Source: JAZBPO01 sp963691775
GTDB taxonomy: Bacteria; Pseudomonadota; Gammaproteobacteria; Pseudomonadales; Azotimanducaceae
NCBI GenBank assembly: GCA_963691775.1
Contig: OY829369.1
Location: 2,790,001 to 2,854,000, forward strand
Direction of reading: 5' to 3'
DNA: 64,000 nt
Under the pieces are notes generated by a model. It had not been told where the DNA came from. It searched no databases and worked only from the letters and a program-made list of their open reading frames with translations. The position numbers were made by a program, and so were the translations under genes. Of the stretch, positions 1 to 7,853 are shown piece after piece; position 1 is the first letter of the stretch, and each line of letters opens with the position of its first letter.

Positions 1-199
1 CCTGCCGGCGGAGGTAGACCGTATAGGTCAGTAGTGCGAGGAAGGCGGCCGTCAGCGCAGCGCTCGTGTAGGAACCGACCCAGATGAGTGCAAAGCCGAA
101 GGCGATACCCGCGACCAACGTGATGCGCTGCAGCGCAACTAGAAATTCCACGCGCGCATCGTAGTGTGCGGTGTAGTCCGCGCGGATGTGATTCAGCAC
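1..199 (-). CDS. Small membrane protein, 3' part cut by window edge
   Basis: Reading leftward from a GTG at 199, an open frame of 66 codons runs off the window. A GAGG Shine-Dalgarno lies 9 bases before the GTG, and an in-frame TAG sits just upstream, so this start is well bounded. The visible protein begins MLNHIRADYTAHYDARVEFL and then has two hydrophobic stretches (about residues 21-42 and 45-62) ending in YLRRQ, typical of a small inner-membrane protein with a short cytoplasmic N-terminus. It is divergent from glyA. I do not recognise the family and cannot assign a function. Confidence 0.6.
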   Translation of the reverse strand, partial: MLNHIRADYTAHYDARVEFLVALQRITLVAGIAFGFALIWVGSYTSAALTAAFLALLTYTVYLRRQ

Positions 200-553
200 T
201 GTTCGGATCCTCGCCTAACACGTGCGTCTGAGCAGAGTGCGCTGCTTCTGTTTCGCCGGCGTCCTGCCGGTTTCTGAAGCGGCTGTGCCCAGCTGCGCAC
301 AGGCTTAAATTCGGTGAACAGAAGGTAAACAACCGGCCCGTGCGCTTCGGTTAAGGATCGTTAATCTGGCCCACGCCGCAAACGTGTGAACGGCGTCGTC
401 GGGCCTGCGCGTGAGTCAAGCGCATATCGAGGATGTGAGTGCTTCGCGTGCTGGCCCTCGGGTGCTCGCGTACAATCCGGCTTATCGTAAATCCCGGTCA
501 GTCCGGGACAACAGCGCCGCGGCGGCGGCGCGCATGACCGCCCAGGAGCAGCC
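200..553. other. Divergent intergenic region upstream of glyA
   Basis: A 354-base gap between the leftward membrane protein and glyA. No convincing gene is present. A TACAAT at 471-476 resembles a -10 box for glyA but lacks a good -35. A short hairpin follows in the presumed leader: stem 492-497 with 503-508 around a 5-base loop. I see no riboswitch that I can name. Confidence 0.4.
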
Positions 554-1882
554 ATGTACCACGGAGACACCTCGATCAGGGCTTACGATCCGGAACTCGC
601 TGAGATCATCGCAGCAGAGGGTCGTCGCCAAGAGGAACACGTCGAGCTCATCGCTTCGGAGAATTACACATCGCCGCGCGTCCTCGAGGCCCAGGGCAGC
701 GTTCTTACGAACAAGTATGCGGAGGGGTATCCGGGCAAGCGCTATTACGGTGGTTGCGAGCATGTAGACGATGCTGAGCGCCTCGCCATCGAGCGAGCAA
801 AAGCGCTCTTTGGCGCGTCCTACGCGAACGTGCAACCTCACTCGGGCTCGCAGGCGAACGCAGCAGTGTTCCTTGCGCTCCTGGAGCCGGGTGACACGAT
901 TCTTGGCATGAGCCTCGATGCCGGCGGCCACCTCACGCACGGCGCGGCGCCTAACTTTTCAGGCCGGACCTACAACGCTGTGCAGTACGGTATCGACGCG
1001 GACACGGGTCTGATCGACTACGAGGCCGTGCGTGCGCTGGCCCTCGAGCATCGGCCGAAGATGCTCATCGCAGGCTTCAGCGCCTACTCCCGCATCATCG
1101 ATTGGAGCCGGTTCCGGGCCATCGCTGACGAAGTTGGCGCCTGGTTCGTGGTTGATATGGCGCATGTCTCCGGACTCGTGGCGGCCGGTGTGTATCCGAG
1201 TCCGGTGCCGCACGCCCACGTGGTCACTTCGACAACGCATAAGACGCTCGCCGGTCCGCGGAGCGGAATCATCCTCGCCTGTGATGACGAGGCGTTACAC
1301 AAGAAGCTGAACTCAGCGGTGTTCCCGGGCTCGCAGGGTGGGCCGCTTATGCACGTGATCGCGGCCAAAGCGGTGTGCTTCAAGGAAGCGATGGAGCCCG
1401 ACTTCCGCGGCTACCAAGAGCAGGTGGTCGCCAACGCTCGGGCCATGGCCGAGGCCTTCATGGCTCGCGGCTATGACGTGGTCTCGGGCGGAACGGACAA
1501 CCACCTCTTCCTGCTCGATCTCGTTGCCAAGAATGTCACCGGCAAGGCTGCCGACGCCGCGCTCGGCCGCGCCAATATCACCGTGAACAAGAACGCGGTG
1601 CCAAATGACCCGCGCTCCCCCTTCGTGACCTCTGGTCTGCGCATTGGTTCTCCGGCGGCAACGCGGCGAGGTTTCGGCGTCGTGGAGTGTCGGGAGTTGA
1701 CCGGATGGATGTGCGATGTTCTCGACGCGTTGGCCGCGGAGGGCGACGGTTCGGGCGGTGATCATCAGCACGCGGAAGTCGAGGCTGTGATCACGCGGGT
1801 GCGTGATCAGGTGCGCTCGCTCTGTGCGCGTTTCCCCGTCTATGCGGCGCCGATCGAACTGCCGCGCGCTGCGGCGTCCTGA
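554..1882 (+). CDS. glyA: Serine hydroxymethyltransferase
   Basis: This PLP enzyme interconverts serine plus tetrahydrofolate with glycine plus 5,10-methylene-tetrahydrofolate in the cytoplasm and is the main source of one-carbon units. The 442-residue protein has the family landmarks: IASENYTS near residue 33, YPGKRYYGG at 59-67, and the PLP-binding lysine K230 inside TTHKTLAGPR. Family length is about 415-430, so it carries a short C-terminal extension. AGGAG lies 5 bases before the ATG. nrdR starts 12 bases downstream, the usual gammaproteobacterial order, so it probably leads the transcript into nrdR and the riboflavin genes. Confidence 0.97.
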   Translation: MYHGDTSIRAYDPELAEIIAAEGRRQEEHVELIASENYTSPRVLEAQGSVLTNKYAEGYPGKRYYGGCEHVDDAERLAIERAKALFGASYANVQPHSGSQANAAVFLALLEPGDTILGMSLDAGGHLTHGAAPNFSGRTYNAVQYGIDADTGLIDYEAVRALALEHRPKMLIAGFSAYSRIIDWSRFRAIADEVGAWFVVDMAHVSGLVAAGVYPSPVPHAHVVTSTTHKTLAGPRSGIILACDDEALHKKLNSAVFPGSQGGPLMHVIAAKAVCFKEAMEPDFRGYQEQVVANARAMAEAFMARGYDVVSGGTDNHLFLLDLVAKNVTGKAADAALGRANITVNKNAVPNDPRSPFVTSGLRIGSPAATRRGFGVVECRELTGWMCDVLDALAAEGDGSGGDHQHAEVEAVITRVRDQVRSLCARFPVYAAPIELPRAAAS

Positions 1883-1894
1883 GGCTTCGGCAGC

Positions 1895-2377
1895 GTGCAC
1901 TGCCCGTTCTGCACTGCGGCGGATACGAAGGTAATCGACTCACGCCTGGTCGGCAGCGGCGAGCAGGTGCGGCGCCGTCGCGAATGTCTGAGCTGCGGTG
2001 AACGCTGGACCACCTTCGAGACCGCCGAATTGCTCATGCCGCGGATCGTCAAGAATGACGGCACGCGCGAACCCTTCGACGATCAGAAGCTCCGCGCAGG
2101 TCTGCAGCGCGCGCTTGAGAAACGGCCCGTTGCGGTCGACGAAGTAGAAGCATCGATCAGTCGTATCCAGCATGCGCTCAGGAGCCGCGGTGAGCGCGAA
2201 ATTCCATCCAAGGAGCTTGGTGAACTGGTGATGCGTGCACTGCGTGATCTCGATCAGGTCGCCTTCGTGCGCTTCGCCTCTGTTTATCGCGATTTCCAGG
2301 ACGTAAGCGAGTTTCAGCAGGAGATCGAACGTCTTGCGCGCATTCCTCATGATGCGCCCGAGACGGCGGGCGACTGA
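1895..2377 (+). CDS. nrdR: Transcriptional repressor NrdR
   Basis: NrdR is the Zn-ribbon/ATP-cone repressor of ribonucleotide reductase operons; it senses ATP/dATP and binds NrdR boxes. The 160-residue protein starts at a GTG. The N-terminal zinc ribbon has C3-x2-C6 and C31-x2-C34 (CLSCGERW), followed by an ATP-cone domain from about residue 48 to 138. Length matches the family. It lies 12 bases after glyA and 17 bases before ribD, the usual nrdR-ribD linkage. No NrdR box is obvious nearby, so its targets lie outside the window. Confidence 0.96.
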   Translation: MHCPFCTAADTKVIDSRLVGSGEQVRRRRECLSCGERWTTFETAELLMPRIVKNDGTREPFDDQKLRAGLQRALEKRPVAVDEVEASISRIQHALRSRGEREIPSKELGELVMRALRDLDQVAFVRFASVYRDFQDVSEFQQEIERLARIPHDAPETAGD

Positions 2378-2394
2378 GGCGCCCGTTATGGCGA

Positions 2395-3540
2395 GTGGCC
2401 ATGACCTTCACTGACGCGGACAGGCGTTTCATGAATCGTGCCTTCGAGCTCGCCGCGCGGGGGTTCTACACCACGCGCCCGAATCCTCGCGTTGGCTGCG
2501 TGCTCGTCGCGGATGATGAGGTCATAGCGGAAGGCTGGACGGCGCCCGCCGGCGGTCTGCACGCAGAGGCCAAGGCACTGCAGGTCGCAGGTGAGCGCGC
2601 GCGCGGTGCCACGGCCTACTGCACGCTCGAGCCCTGCGCACATTTCGGCCGTACGCCGCCTTGCGCAGATGCCCTTGTCGCTGCGGGTGTCGCGCGCGTT
2701 GTCGTCGCGGCCGGCGATCCTTTTGAAAAGGTGGCAGGCGAAGGCTTCCGGCGCTTGAGGGCGGCGGGCATCGAGGTCGCGTTTGGGCTTATGGAAGCCG
2801 AAGCGCGCACGCTGAATGTCGGTTTCCATGCCCGGCTCGAGCGCGGCCGCCCATGGCTGCGCCTGAAGCTCGCAGCATCGCTCGACGGCCGAACAGCAAT
2901 GGCGAACGGGGAAAGCCGATGGATCACGGGTGAGGCGGCGCGGCGCGACGTCCATCGGCTTCGTGCACGCTCCTGTGCCGTCGTCACCGGTGTCGGTACG
3001 GTCCTCGTGGACAACCCCCAGCTCACGGCCCGCCGAGACATGCTCGATGATCTTGATCCTTTCGACCTCGACTTCCTGGAGCACTCGCCGGCATACAGGG
3101 TGGTACTCGATGCCTCTCTGAAGACGCCTGCGGACGCCCGAGTGCTTAAGGGGCCGGGGGCGTTGCTCATGACCGCGCAGGACGGCGCCCCCGAGCATCA
3201 GGCTCGCTTCAGCGATGAGACGCGGATCGAGTCGCTCCCGGCCGCCGGCGGTCGCATCGACCTCCAGGCCCTGCAGGCCCGACTGGCTGCGCTCGAATGT
3301 AATGAAGTTCTGCTCGAATGTGGCCCGACGCTCGCCGCCGATGCGCTGGCGCAGGGCCTCGTCGATGAACTTTGGCTCTACCAGGCTCCCCACCTTATGG
3401 GCTCGGCAGCCCGGCCGCTGGTCGATCTTCCCTTGCAGCGCATGGCCGAACGCTTGCACCTCCGGCTTGAGGACGTGACCCGGCTTGGCGATGACCTGCG
3501 CCTGGTCCTGATCCCGGCGAATCCAGGGGCCGCGGGGTGA
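2395..3540 (+). CDS. ribD: Bifunctional riboflavin deaminase/reductase RibD
   Basis: RibD carries out the second and third steps of riboflavin synthesis: deamination of the pyrimidine product of GTP cyclohydrolase II, then NADPH reduction of the ribose side chain. The N-terminal cytidine-deaminase-like domain (about 8-150) shows the zinc site H56-A-E58 with C81 and C90 (PCAHFGRTPPC). The C-terminal reductase domain runs from about 155 to 378. The start is GTG at 2395 or ATG at 2401; the two differ by two residues. The usual downstream neighbour ribE (riboflavin synthase) is missing: 94 bases later ribBX begins. Confidence 0.96.
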   Translation: MAMTFTDADRRFMNRAFELAARGFYTTRPNPRVGCVLVADDEVIAEGWTAPAGGLHAEAKALQVAGERARGATAYCTLEPCAHFGRTPPCADALVAAGVARVVVAAGDPFEKVAGEGFRRLRAAGIEVAFGLMEAEARTLNVGFHARLERGRPWLRLKLAASLDGRTAMANGESRWITGEAARRDVHRLRARSCAVVTGVGTVLVDNPQLTARRDMLDDLDPFDLDFLEHSPAYRVVLDASLKTPADARVLKGPGALLMTAQDGAPEHQARFSDETRIESLPAAGGRIDLQALQARLAALECNEVLLECGPTLAADALAQGLVDELWLYQAPHLMGSAARPLVDLPLQRMAERLHLRLEDVTRLGDDLRLVLIPANPGAAG

Positions 3541-3634
3541 AGTCGCCGCCGATTCTGCCCTTGCACCCATCGAGGGCGGCCCGCACACTCGCCGCCCCCG
3601 CGCGCCGCGAGCGCGCCAGGAGTGCTTTTTTCCT

Positions 3635-4795
3635 ATGAAATTCTCCAACACGGAAGAGCTTGTTGCGGAAATCCGCGAAGGCCGCATGATCGTGCTCCTC
3701 GACGACGAGGACCGTGAGAACGAAGGCGATCTGGTGATGGCGGCCGAGTTCGTGTCGCCCGAAGCCATCAATTTCATGGCGAAGGAGGCGCGTGGCCTCA
3801 TCTGCATGCCGATGACCGTCGAGCGCTGCCAGCGCCTGCGCCTCGCGCCCATGGCGGCGAGCAATCGGTCGAAGCATCACACCAACTTCACCGTTTCGAT
3901 CGAAGCGGCTGAAGGGGTTACCACCGGAATCTCCGCCGCCGATCGTGCCCGCACCGTCGAGGTTGCGGTTGCCCCGGATGCAACGCCTGATGACATCGTG
4001 ACGCCTGGTCATGTCTTTCCGCTGACGGCTGAGCCTGGGGGCGTACTCTCGCGAGCAGGCCATACGGAAGCGGCCTGTGATCTCGCGCGCCTGGCAGGAT
4101 GCGAACCGGCCGCCGTGATCGTAGAGATCATGAACGAGGACGGCACCATGGCTCGTCTTCCGGATCTCGAGGTGTTCGCGGAGAAGTTCGGGCTCAAGCT
4201 GGGAACGATTGCGGATCTTGTGCAATACCGCGCGCTTCACGAGTCCACGGTTGAGCGCGTCGGCGACAAGGAGATCGATACCGTCCACGGCTCGTTTCGC
4301 GTCATCGCTTACCGCGACACCCTTCGCAAGCAAATGCACTTTGCGCTTGTGCGGGGAGAGGTTGACCCGGAGCAGGCGACCCTGGTGCGCGTCCATGCGC
4401 CGAACGTGCTTCTCGATCTCGTTGGAGCTGTGCGTGGCGGCCCGCGTAGCTGGAGCGTCGAGCGCGCCCTGGATCGTGTCGCGCGTGAGGGCTCTGGGGT
4501 GGTGGTGATCCTTGCAAACAGCGACGGACCCGAAGAGGCGCTCGAGCGCTTCTCGCTGTTCCCGGAAACGCCAGCCTACAATCGCAGCATGCGCGGTGAC
4601 GGGTCGAGCGTGTACAGCTCGATCGGCCTTGGCTCGCAGATCCTGAAGGATCTCGGAGTGCGTCGCATGCGCCTGATGTCGCCGCCAACGCGCTACAGCG
4701 CGATTTCGGGTTTCGACCTCGAGATCGAGGAGTACATTTCCATTGATGGCGAAGCGATTCGCGCGGCCGATGCGGACATCGGGGCGGCCGGCTGA
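3635..4795 (+). CDS. ribBA: DHBP synthase with degenerate GTP cyclohydrolase II-like domain (RibBX type)
   Basis: The N-terminal half (about 1-200) is 3,4-dihydroxy-2-butanone 4-phosphate synthase, which makes the four-carbon precursor of riboflavin; its acidic motif DDEDRENEGDL starts near residue 23 and HTEAACDLARLAG is near 145. The C-terminal half looks like GTP cyclohydrolase II but lacks the zinc cysteine cluster (C-x10-C-x-C) and the conserved catalytic surroundings, so it should not make the pyrimidine precursor. This matches the proteobacterial RibBX variant. A separate ribA must exist elsewhere. It sits between ribD and ribH in one transcript. Confidence 0.93.
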   Translation: MKFSNTEELVAEIREGRMIVLLDDEDRENEGDLVMAAEFVSPEAINFMAKEARGLICMPMTVERCQRLRLAPMAASNRSKHHTNFTVSIEAAEGVTTGISAADRARTVEVAVAPDATPDDIVTPGHVFPLTAEPGGVLSRAGHTEAACDLARLAGCEPAAVIVEIMNEDGTMARLPDLEVFAEKFGLKLGTIADLVQYRALHESTVERVGDKEIDTVHGSFRVIAYRDTLRKQMHFALVRGEVDPEQATLVRVHAPNVLLDLVGAVRGGPRSWSVERALDRVAREGSGVVVILANSDGPEEALERFSLFPETPAYNRSMRGDGSSVYSSIGLGSQILKDLGVRRMRLMSPPTRYSAISGFDLEIEEYISIDGEAIRAADADIGAAG

Positions 4796-4819
4796 GCGCC
4801 AGGACAGGGAGAACAGGAA

Positions 4820-5299
4820 ATGAATCTGACGACTGTCGAAGGCGATTTCTCTGCTGATGATGCACGCTTCGCGATTGTTTCCTCACGTTGGAACGCGTTC
4901 GTGGTCGACGCGCTCGTCGAGGGGGCAGCGGACATGCTGCGGCGCCACGGCGTCGCGAATGAGCGCGTCATGCACGTGAAGGTGCCGGGTGCGTGGGAAC
5001 TTCCGTTGGCTGCGCAAAAGGTGGCGGAGATAGAGGATGGCACGCGGCCGGACGCGATCATTGTGCTCGGCGCGGTCATTCGCGGAGGCACGCCGCATTT
5101 CGACTTCGTGGCGGGCCAGGCGTCCAGTGCACTCATGTCGCTGCAGGCGAACGCGGGCCTGCCGGTCGCATTCGGTCTGCTTACCACCGACACCATCGAG
5201 CAGGCGATCGAGCGCAGCGGAACCAAGGCGGGGAACAAGGGCGAGGAAGCCGCACTGACGGCACTCGAGATGGTCGCGCTCCTGCGGCGTCTGACCTGA
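4820..5299 (+). CDS. ribH: 6,7-dimethyl-8-ribityllumazine synthase
   Basis: This enzyme condenses the RibD product with the RibB product to give lumazine, the substrate of riboflavin synthase; the family assembles into pentamers or 60-mers. The 159-residue protein contains VPGAWELPL, the phosphate/substrate loop GAVIRGGTPHFDFVA with its conserved catalytic histidine, FGLLTTDT and GNKGEEAA. Length and motifs are standard. It lies 24 bases after ribBX, with GGGAGAACAGGA before the ATG, and 7 bases before nusB, the classic ribH-nusB pair. Confidence 0.97.
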   Translation: MNLTTVEGDFSADDARFAIVSSRWNAFVVDALVEGAADMLRRHGVANERVMHVKVPGAWELPLAAQKVAEIEDGTRPDAIIVLGAVIRGGTPHFDFVAGQASSALMSLQANAGLPVAFGLLTTDTIEQAIERSGTKAGNKGEEAALTALEMVALLRRLT

Positions 5300-5306
5300 C
5301 ACACCC

Positions 5307-5786
5307 GTGACTGAACCGAATCACAAGGCCGGGTCTGCCGACGAGGTTAAGCCGCCGACTGCGCGCGCGCGCCAGCGGGCGCGACATTGCGCCATCCAGG
5401 CGCTGTATCAAGCCCAGGTGAACCCGCTGCCGCCGGTGGAACTGGTTGCACAGTTTCGAGCCGACAACGAGCTCGAAGAGGCGGACGCCGAATTCTTTAC
5501 GGAAGGCGTCCTTGCCGTGCTCCGGCGCGCGCCGGAGTTCGACGCTGACATCGCGCCCTTTGCAGATCGACCGCCTGAGGAGATGGACCCTGTAGAGCGC
5601 GCTATTCTGCGACTCGCGGCCTGGGAGCTGAAGGAGCGCCTGGACGTGCCTTTCCGGGTCGTCATTGATCAGGCCGTAACGCTCGCGCGCCGTTTCGGCG
5701 CCAGTGAAAGTCACCGCTTCGTGAACGGCGTACTCGATCGCGCGGCGCGCCGACTGCGCGCTGCCGAGACAGCTGCGCGTGGATGA
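5307..5786 (+). CDS. nusB: Transcription antitermination factor NusB
   Basis: NusB pairs with NusE (ribosomal protein S10) on boxA RNA to prevent premature termination of rRNA transcripts. The 159-residue product begins at a GTG, has a basic N-terminal leader (RARQRARHCAIQALYQ) and ends with the conserved VAVTLARRFGA-like segment and FVNGVLDR. The helical, all-alpha composition and length fit the family. Its stop overlaps the thiL start by 8 bases, so the two are translationally linked. Confidence 0.95.
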   Translation: MTEPNHKAGSADEVKPPTARARQRARHCAIQALYQAQVNPLPPVELVAQFRADNELEEADAEFFTEGVLAVLRRAPEFDADIAPFADRPPEEMDPVERAILRLAAWELKERLDVPFRVVIDQAVTLARRFGASESHRFVNGVLDRAARRLRAAETAARG

Positions 5787-6711
5787 TTCGGCGAGCGGTG
5801 AGTTTGCCCGCATCGACCTGATCCTCGCGCAACAAGACCTGACAGACAGCACCGGCGTCGCGCTCGGCCCCGGCGACGACGCTGCACTGCTCACGCCGCC
5901 TTCGGGCATGGCGCTCGCGCTGACCGTCGACACACTTGTCGAAGGGGTTCACTTTCCCGAGGGACTGAGCCCGGAGCGCGCGATGCGCCGCGCGCTTGCC
6001 GTCAACCTTTCAGATCTCGCTGCAATGGGTGCGGCTCCGGGTCCGTGTCTGCTCGCCGTGACCCACCCGGACCTCGATGCTGAAACTGCGCGTGCGATCG
6101 GCCGGGGCTTCGCCCATGCTGCGCGTGGGACGGGCGCAGCGCTCGTGGGCGGGAATCTCGCGAGAGGCCCCTTCAGTCTGTCGGTGACGGCTGGCGGATG
6201 GGTGCCGGCCGGAGCCGCGCTCCGTCGCGACGGTGCACGCGTCGGCGATCTGGTCTGCGTGTCGGGGGTGATTGGCGCTGGAGCGGCGGCCCTGCGCCGG
6301 TATCGGCATGACGGCGTCATCGACGATTCCGCGCGCGCCTACCTTGAGCCCGTCCCTCGGCTCGCGCTAGGCGTAGCGCTACGCGATCACGCGCATGCGT
6401 GCATTGACGTATCGGACGGCCTGCTCGCAGACCTCGCTCAGCTGTGTCGAGCCTCCGGCGTGCGCGGTGTGGTGACGCTCGATGCCGTACCGGTGGACGG
6501 AGACGCCGAGCTTGCTGTAACGGCCGGCGATGACTATGAGCTTCTCTTTACGCTGCCGCCCAACGCCGCGCCGCTGGAAATGCTTGCAAACGATGGTGAG
6601 GTTGCCATCACGGTCATCGGGCGAATCGAAGCGGGTAGTGGCATCGCGCTCGAATCCGGTGGGGTCGAGCGGTCGCTGCCTGCGCGCCTTGGCTGGGACC
6701 ACTTCGCATGA
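5779..6711 (+). CDS. thiL: Thiamine-monophosphate kinase
   Basis: ThiL phosphorylates thiamine monophosphate to the active cofactor thiamine diphosphate. The 310-residue protein starts at GTG within the end of nusB. It shows the N-terminal GPGDDAALL, TVDTLVEGVHF, NLSDLAAMGA, VGGNLARG and CIDVSDGL motifs of the PurM-like ATP-binding fold, and the late GDDYELLF motif. Length is normal. Its stop overlaps the pgpA start as ATGA, keeping the nusB-thiL-pgpA order typical of gammaproteobacteria. Confidence 0.96.
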   Translation: MDDSASGEFARIDLILAQQDLTDSTGVALGPGDDAALLTPPSGMALALTVDTLVEGVHFPEGLSPERAMRRALAVNLSDLAAMGAAPGPCLLAVTHPDLDAETARAIGRGFAHAARGTGAALVGGNLARGPFSLSVTAGGWVPAGAALRRDGARVGDLVCVSGVIGAGAAALRRYRHDGVIDDSARAYLEPVPRLALGVALRDHAHACIDVSDGLLADLAQLCRASGVRGVVTLDAVPVDGDAELAVTAGDDYELLFTLPPNAAPLEMLANDGEVAITVIGRIEAGSGIALESGGVERSLPARLGWDHFA

Positions 6712-7193
6712 GCTCGCCATCCATACCGCGCTCGGCGCTGCGCGATCCGGTCATCTTCCTGGCGACGGGGTTCGGCTCTGGGCTGATGCGTCCGGCACCG
6801 GGTACCTGGGGTACGATCGCGGCAGTGCCCTTCGTGTTTATTTTCGGCCTCCTGCCGTTGCAGGTCGCCGCGGCGGTCGTCGCTGTAGCCGCACTCATCG
6901 GGATCTGGCTCTGCGGCGAGGCGTGTGAGCGCCTTGGCGTAGAGGATCACGGCGGCATCGTCTGGGACGAGATGGTGGGTCTGTGGGTCACGCTCGTATG
7001 GTTTCCTTTCGATGCGCTCACGGTTCTGCTGGGCGTTGTGCTCTTCCGCATTTTCGATATCGCCAAGCCCTGGCCCATCTCCTGGGCTGACGAGACCCTT
7101 CATGGTGGTTTCGGCGTCATGTTCGATGACCTGATCGCTGGCATATGCGCCGGCCTCGTCCTCTGGGCTCTGGTGTCATTGCTGCCCGTCTAG
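6708..7193 (+). CDS. pgpA: Phosphatidylglycerophosphatase A
   Basis: PgpA removes phosphate from phosphatidylglycerol phosphate in the inner membrane, the last step of phosphatidylglycerol synthesis. The 161-residue protein has FLATGFGSGLMRPAPGTWGT near residue 18, several hydrophobic helices and the acidic motif DHGGIVWDEMVG near residue 78, followed by FRIFDIAKPWPI. These are the family hallmarks. It overlaps thiL by 4 bases. A protease gene follows 17 bases downstream. Confidence 0.95.
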   Translation: MSSPSIPRSALRDPVIFLATGFGSGLMRPAPGTWGTIAAVPFVFIFGLLPLQVAAAVVAVAALIGIWLCGEACERLGVEDHGGIVWDEMVGLWVTLVWFPFDALTVLLGVVLFRIFDIAKPWPISWADETLHGGFGVMFDDLIAGICAGLVLWALVSLLPV

Positions 7194-7210
7194 GGGCCGG
7201 AGGCCTCCCC

Positions 7211-7849
7211 ATGGTTCGAGCGCTGGCAGTTTTGGTTCTCCTCCTGGTGCCGTTTCAGTCCGGCGCTGCGCCCACGGTAGAAGCCCGGGGCCTCATGCGG
7301 GACATGGCGGTTCTCGTGATCGATGGCCAGCAAAGGCTTGTCCGGGCGGGACGTTCGGTGGACGGCGTGACGCTGCTGTCCGCGGATCCGTCGCGGGCCG
7401 TCGTGTTGATCGATGGTGAGCGCTACGAGCTCAGGCTATCCCAGCGCGCCGGGGGCAGTTTTGTTCGACCAGAGACGCGGGAGGTGCGGATCGCTCGTGA
7501 TGGGCAGGGGCACTTCCGAGTCGGTGGGCGCATCGAAGGTCAGCCCGTATCCTTTCTTGTCGATACGGGCGCGACGGTGCTTGCTATGAGCAGCGCCCAG
7601 GCAGACCGCCTCGGGATCGATTACAGCGCGAACGGGCAGGCAGGTCAGGTGCTGACCGCCGCCGGGCCCGCGGTCTCTCACCGCGTACGGCTTGATGTGG
7701 TCGAGGTTGGCGGCATCCTCATCAACGGCGTCGACGCCGCCGTCGTCGAGGGCAGCTACCCGGTGGAGATCCTGTTGGGCATGTCGTTCCTGCGAAACGT
7801 CGGCTTCAGCGAACGTGCGGGCGTGCTTACGCTCACGCAGGACTTTTGA
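7211..7849 (+). CDS. Periplasmic retropepsin-like (clan AA) aspartic protease
   Basis: The 212-residue product begins with a signal peptide (MVRALAVLVLLLVPFQSGAA). An N-terminal SH3/PDZ-like spacer (about 25-90) is followed by a single retropepsin domain: the active-site motif FLVDTGATVLAMS has its catalytic aspartate at D118, and ILLGMSFLRNV near residue 192 is the paired hydrophobic motif. Such single-domain proteases act as dimers and belong to the TIGR02281 type. I chose the ATG at 7211 because it gives a clean signal peptide; a longer frame begins at 7145 inside pgpA. Substrate is unknown. It converges on dxs. Confidence 0.85.
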   Translation: MVRALAVLVLLLVPFQSGAAPTVEARGLMRDMAVLVIDGQQRLVRAGRSVDGVTLLSADPSRAVVLIDGERYELRLSQRAGGSFVRPETREVRIARDGQGHFRVGGRIEGQPVSFLVDTGATVLAMSSAQADRLGIDYSANGQAGQVLTAAGPAVSHRVRLDVVEVGGILINGVDAAVVEGSYPVEILLGMSFLRNVGFSERAGVLTLTQDF

Positions 7850-7853
7850 TGCG

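Noticed and set aside
200..553. Glycine or tetrahydrofolate riboswitch in the glyA leader
   Set aside because: Only one small hairpin is visible; the conserved cores of those riboswitches are absent.
2386..3864. Very long minus-strand open frames opposite ribD and ribBX (up to 492 codons)
   Set aside because: Codon-bias shadows of GC-rich real genes; their products are Arg/Gly/Ala-rich with no family features.
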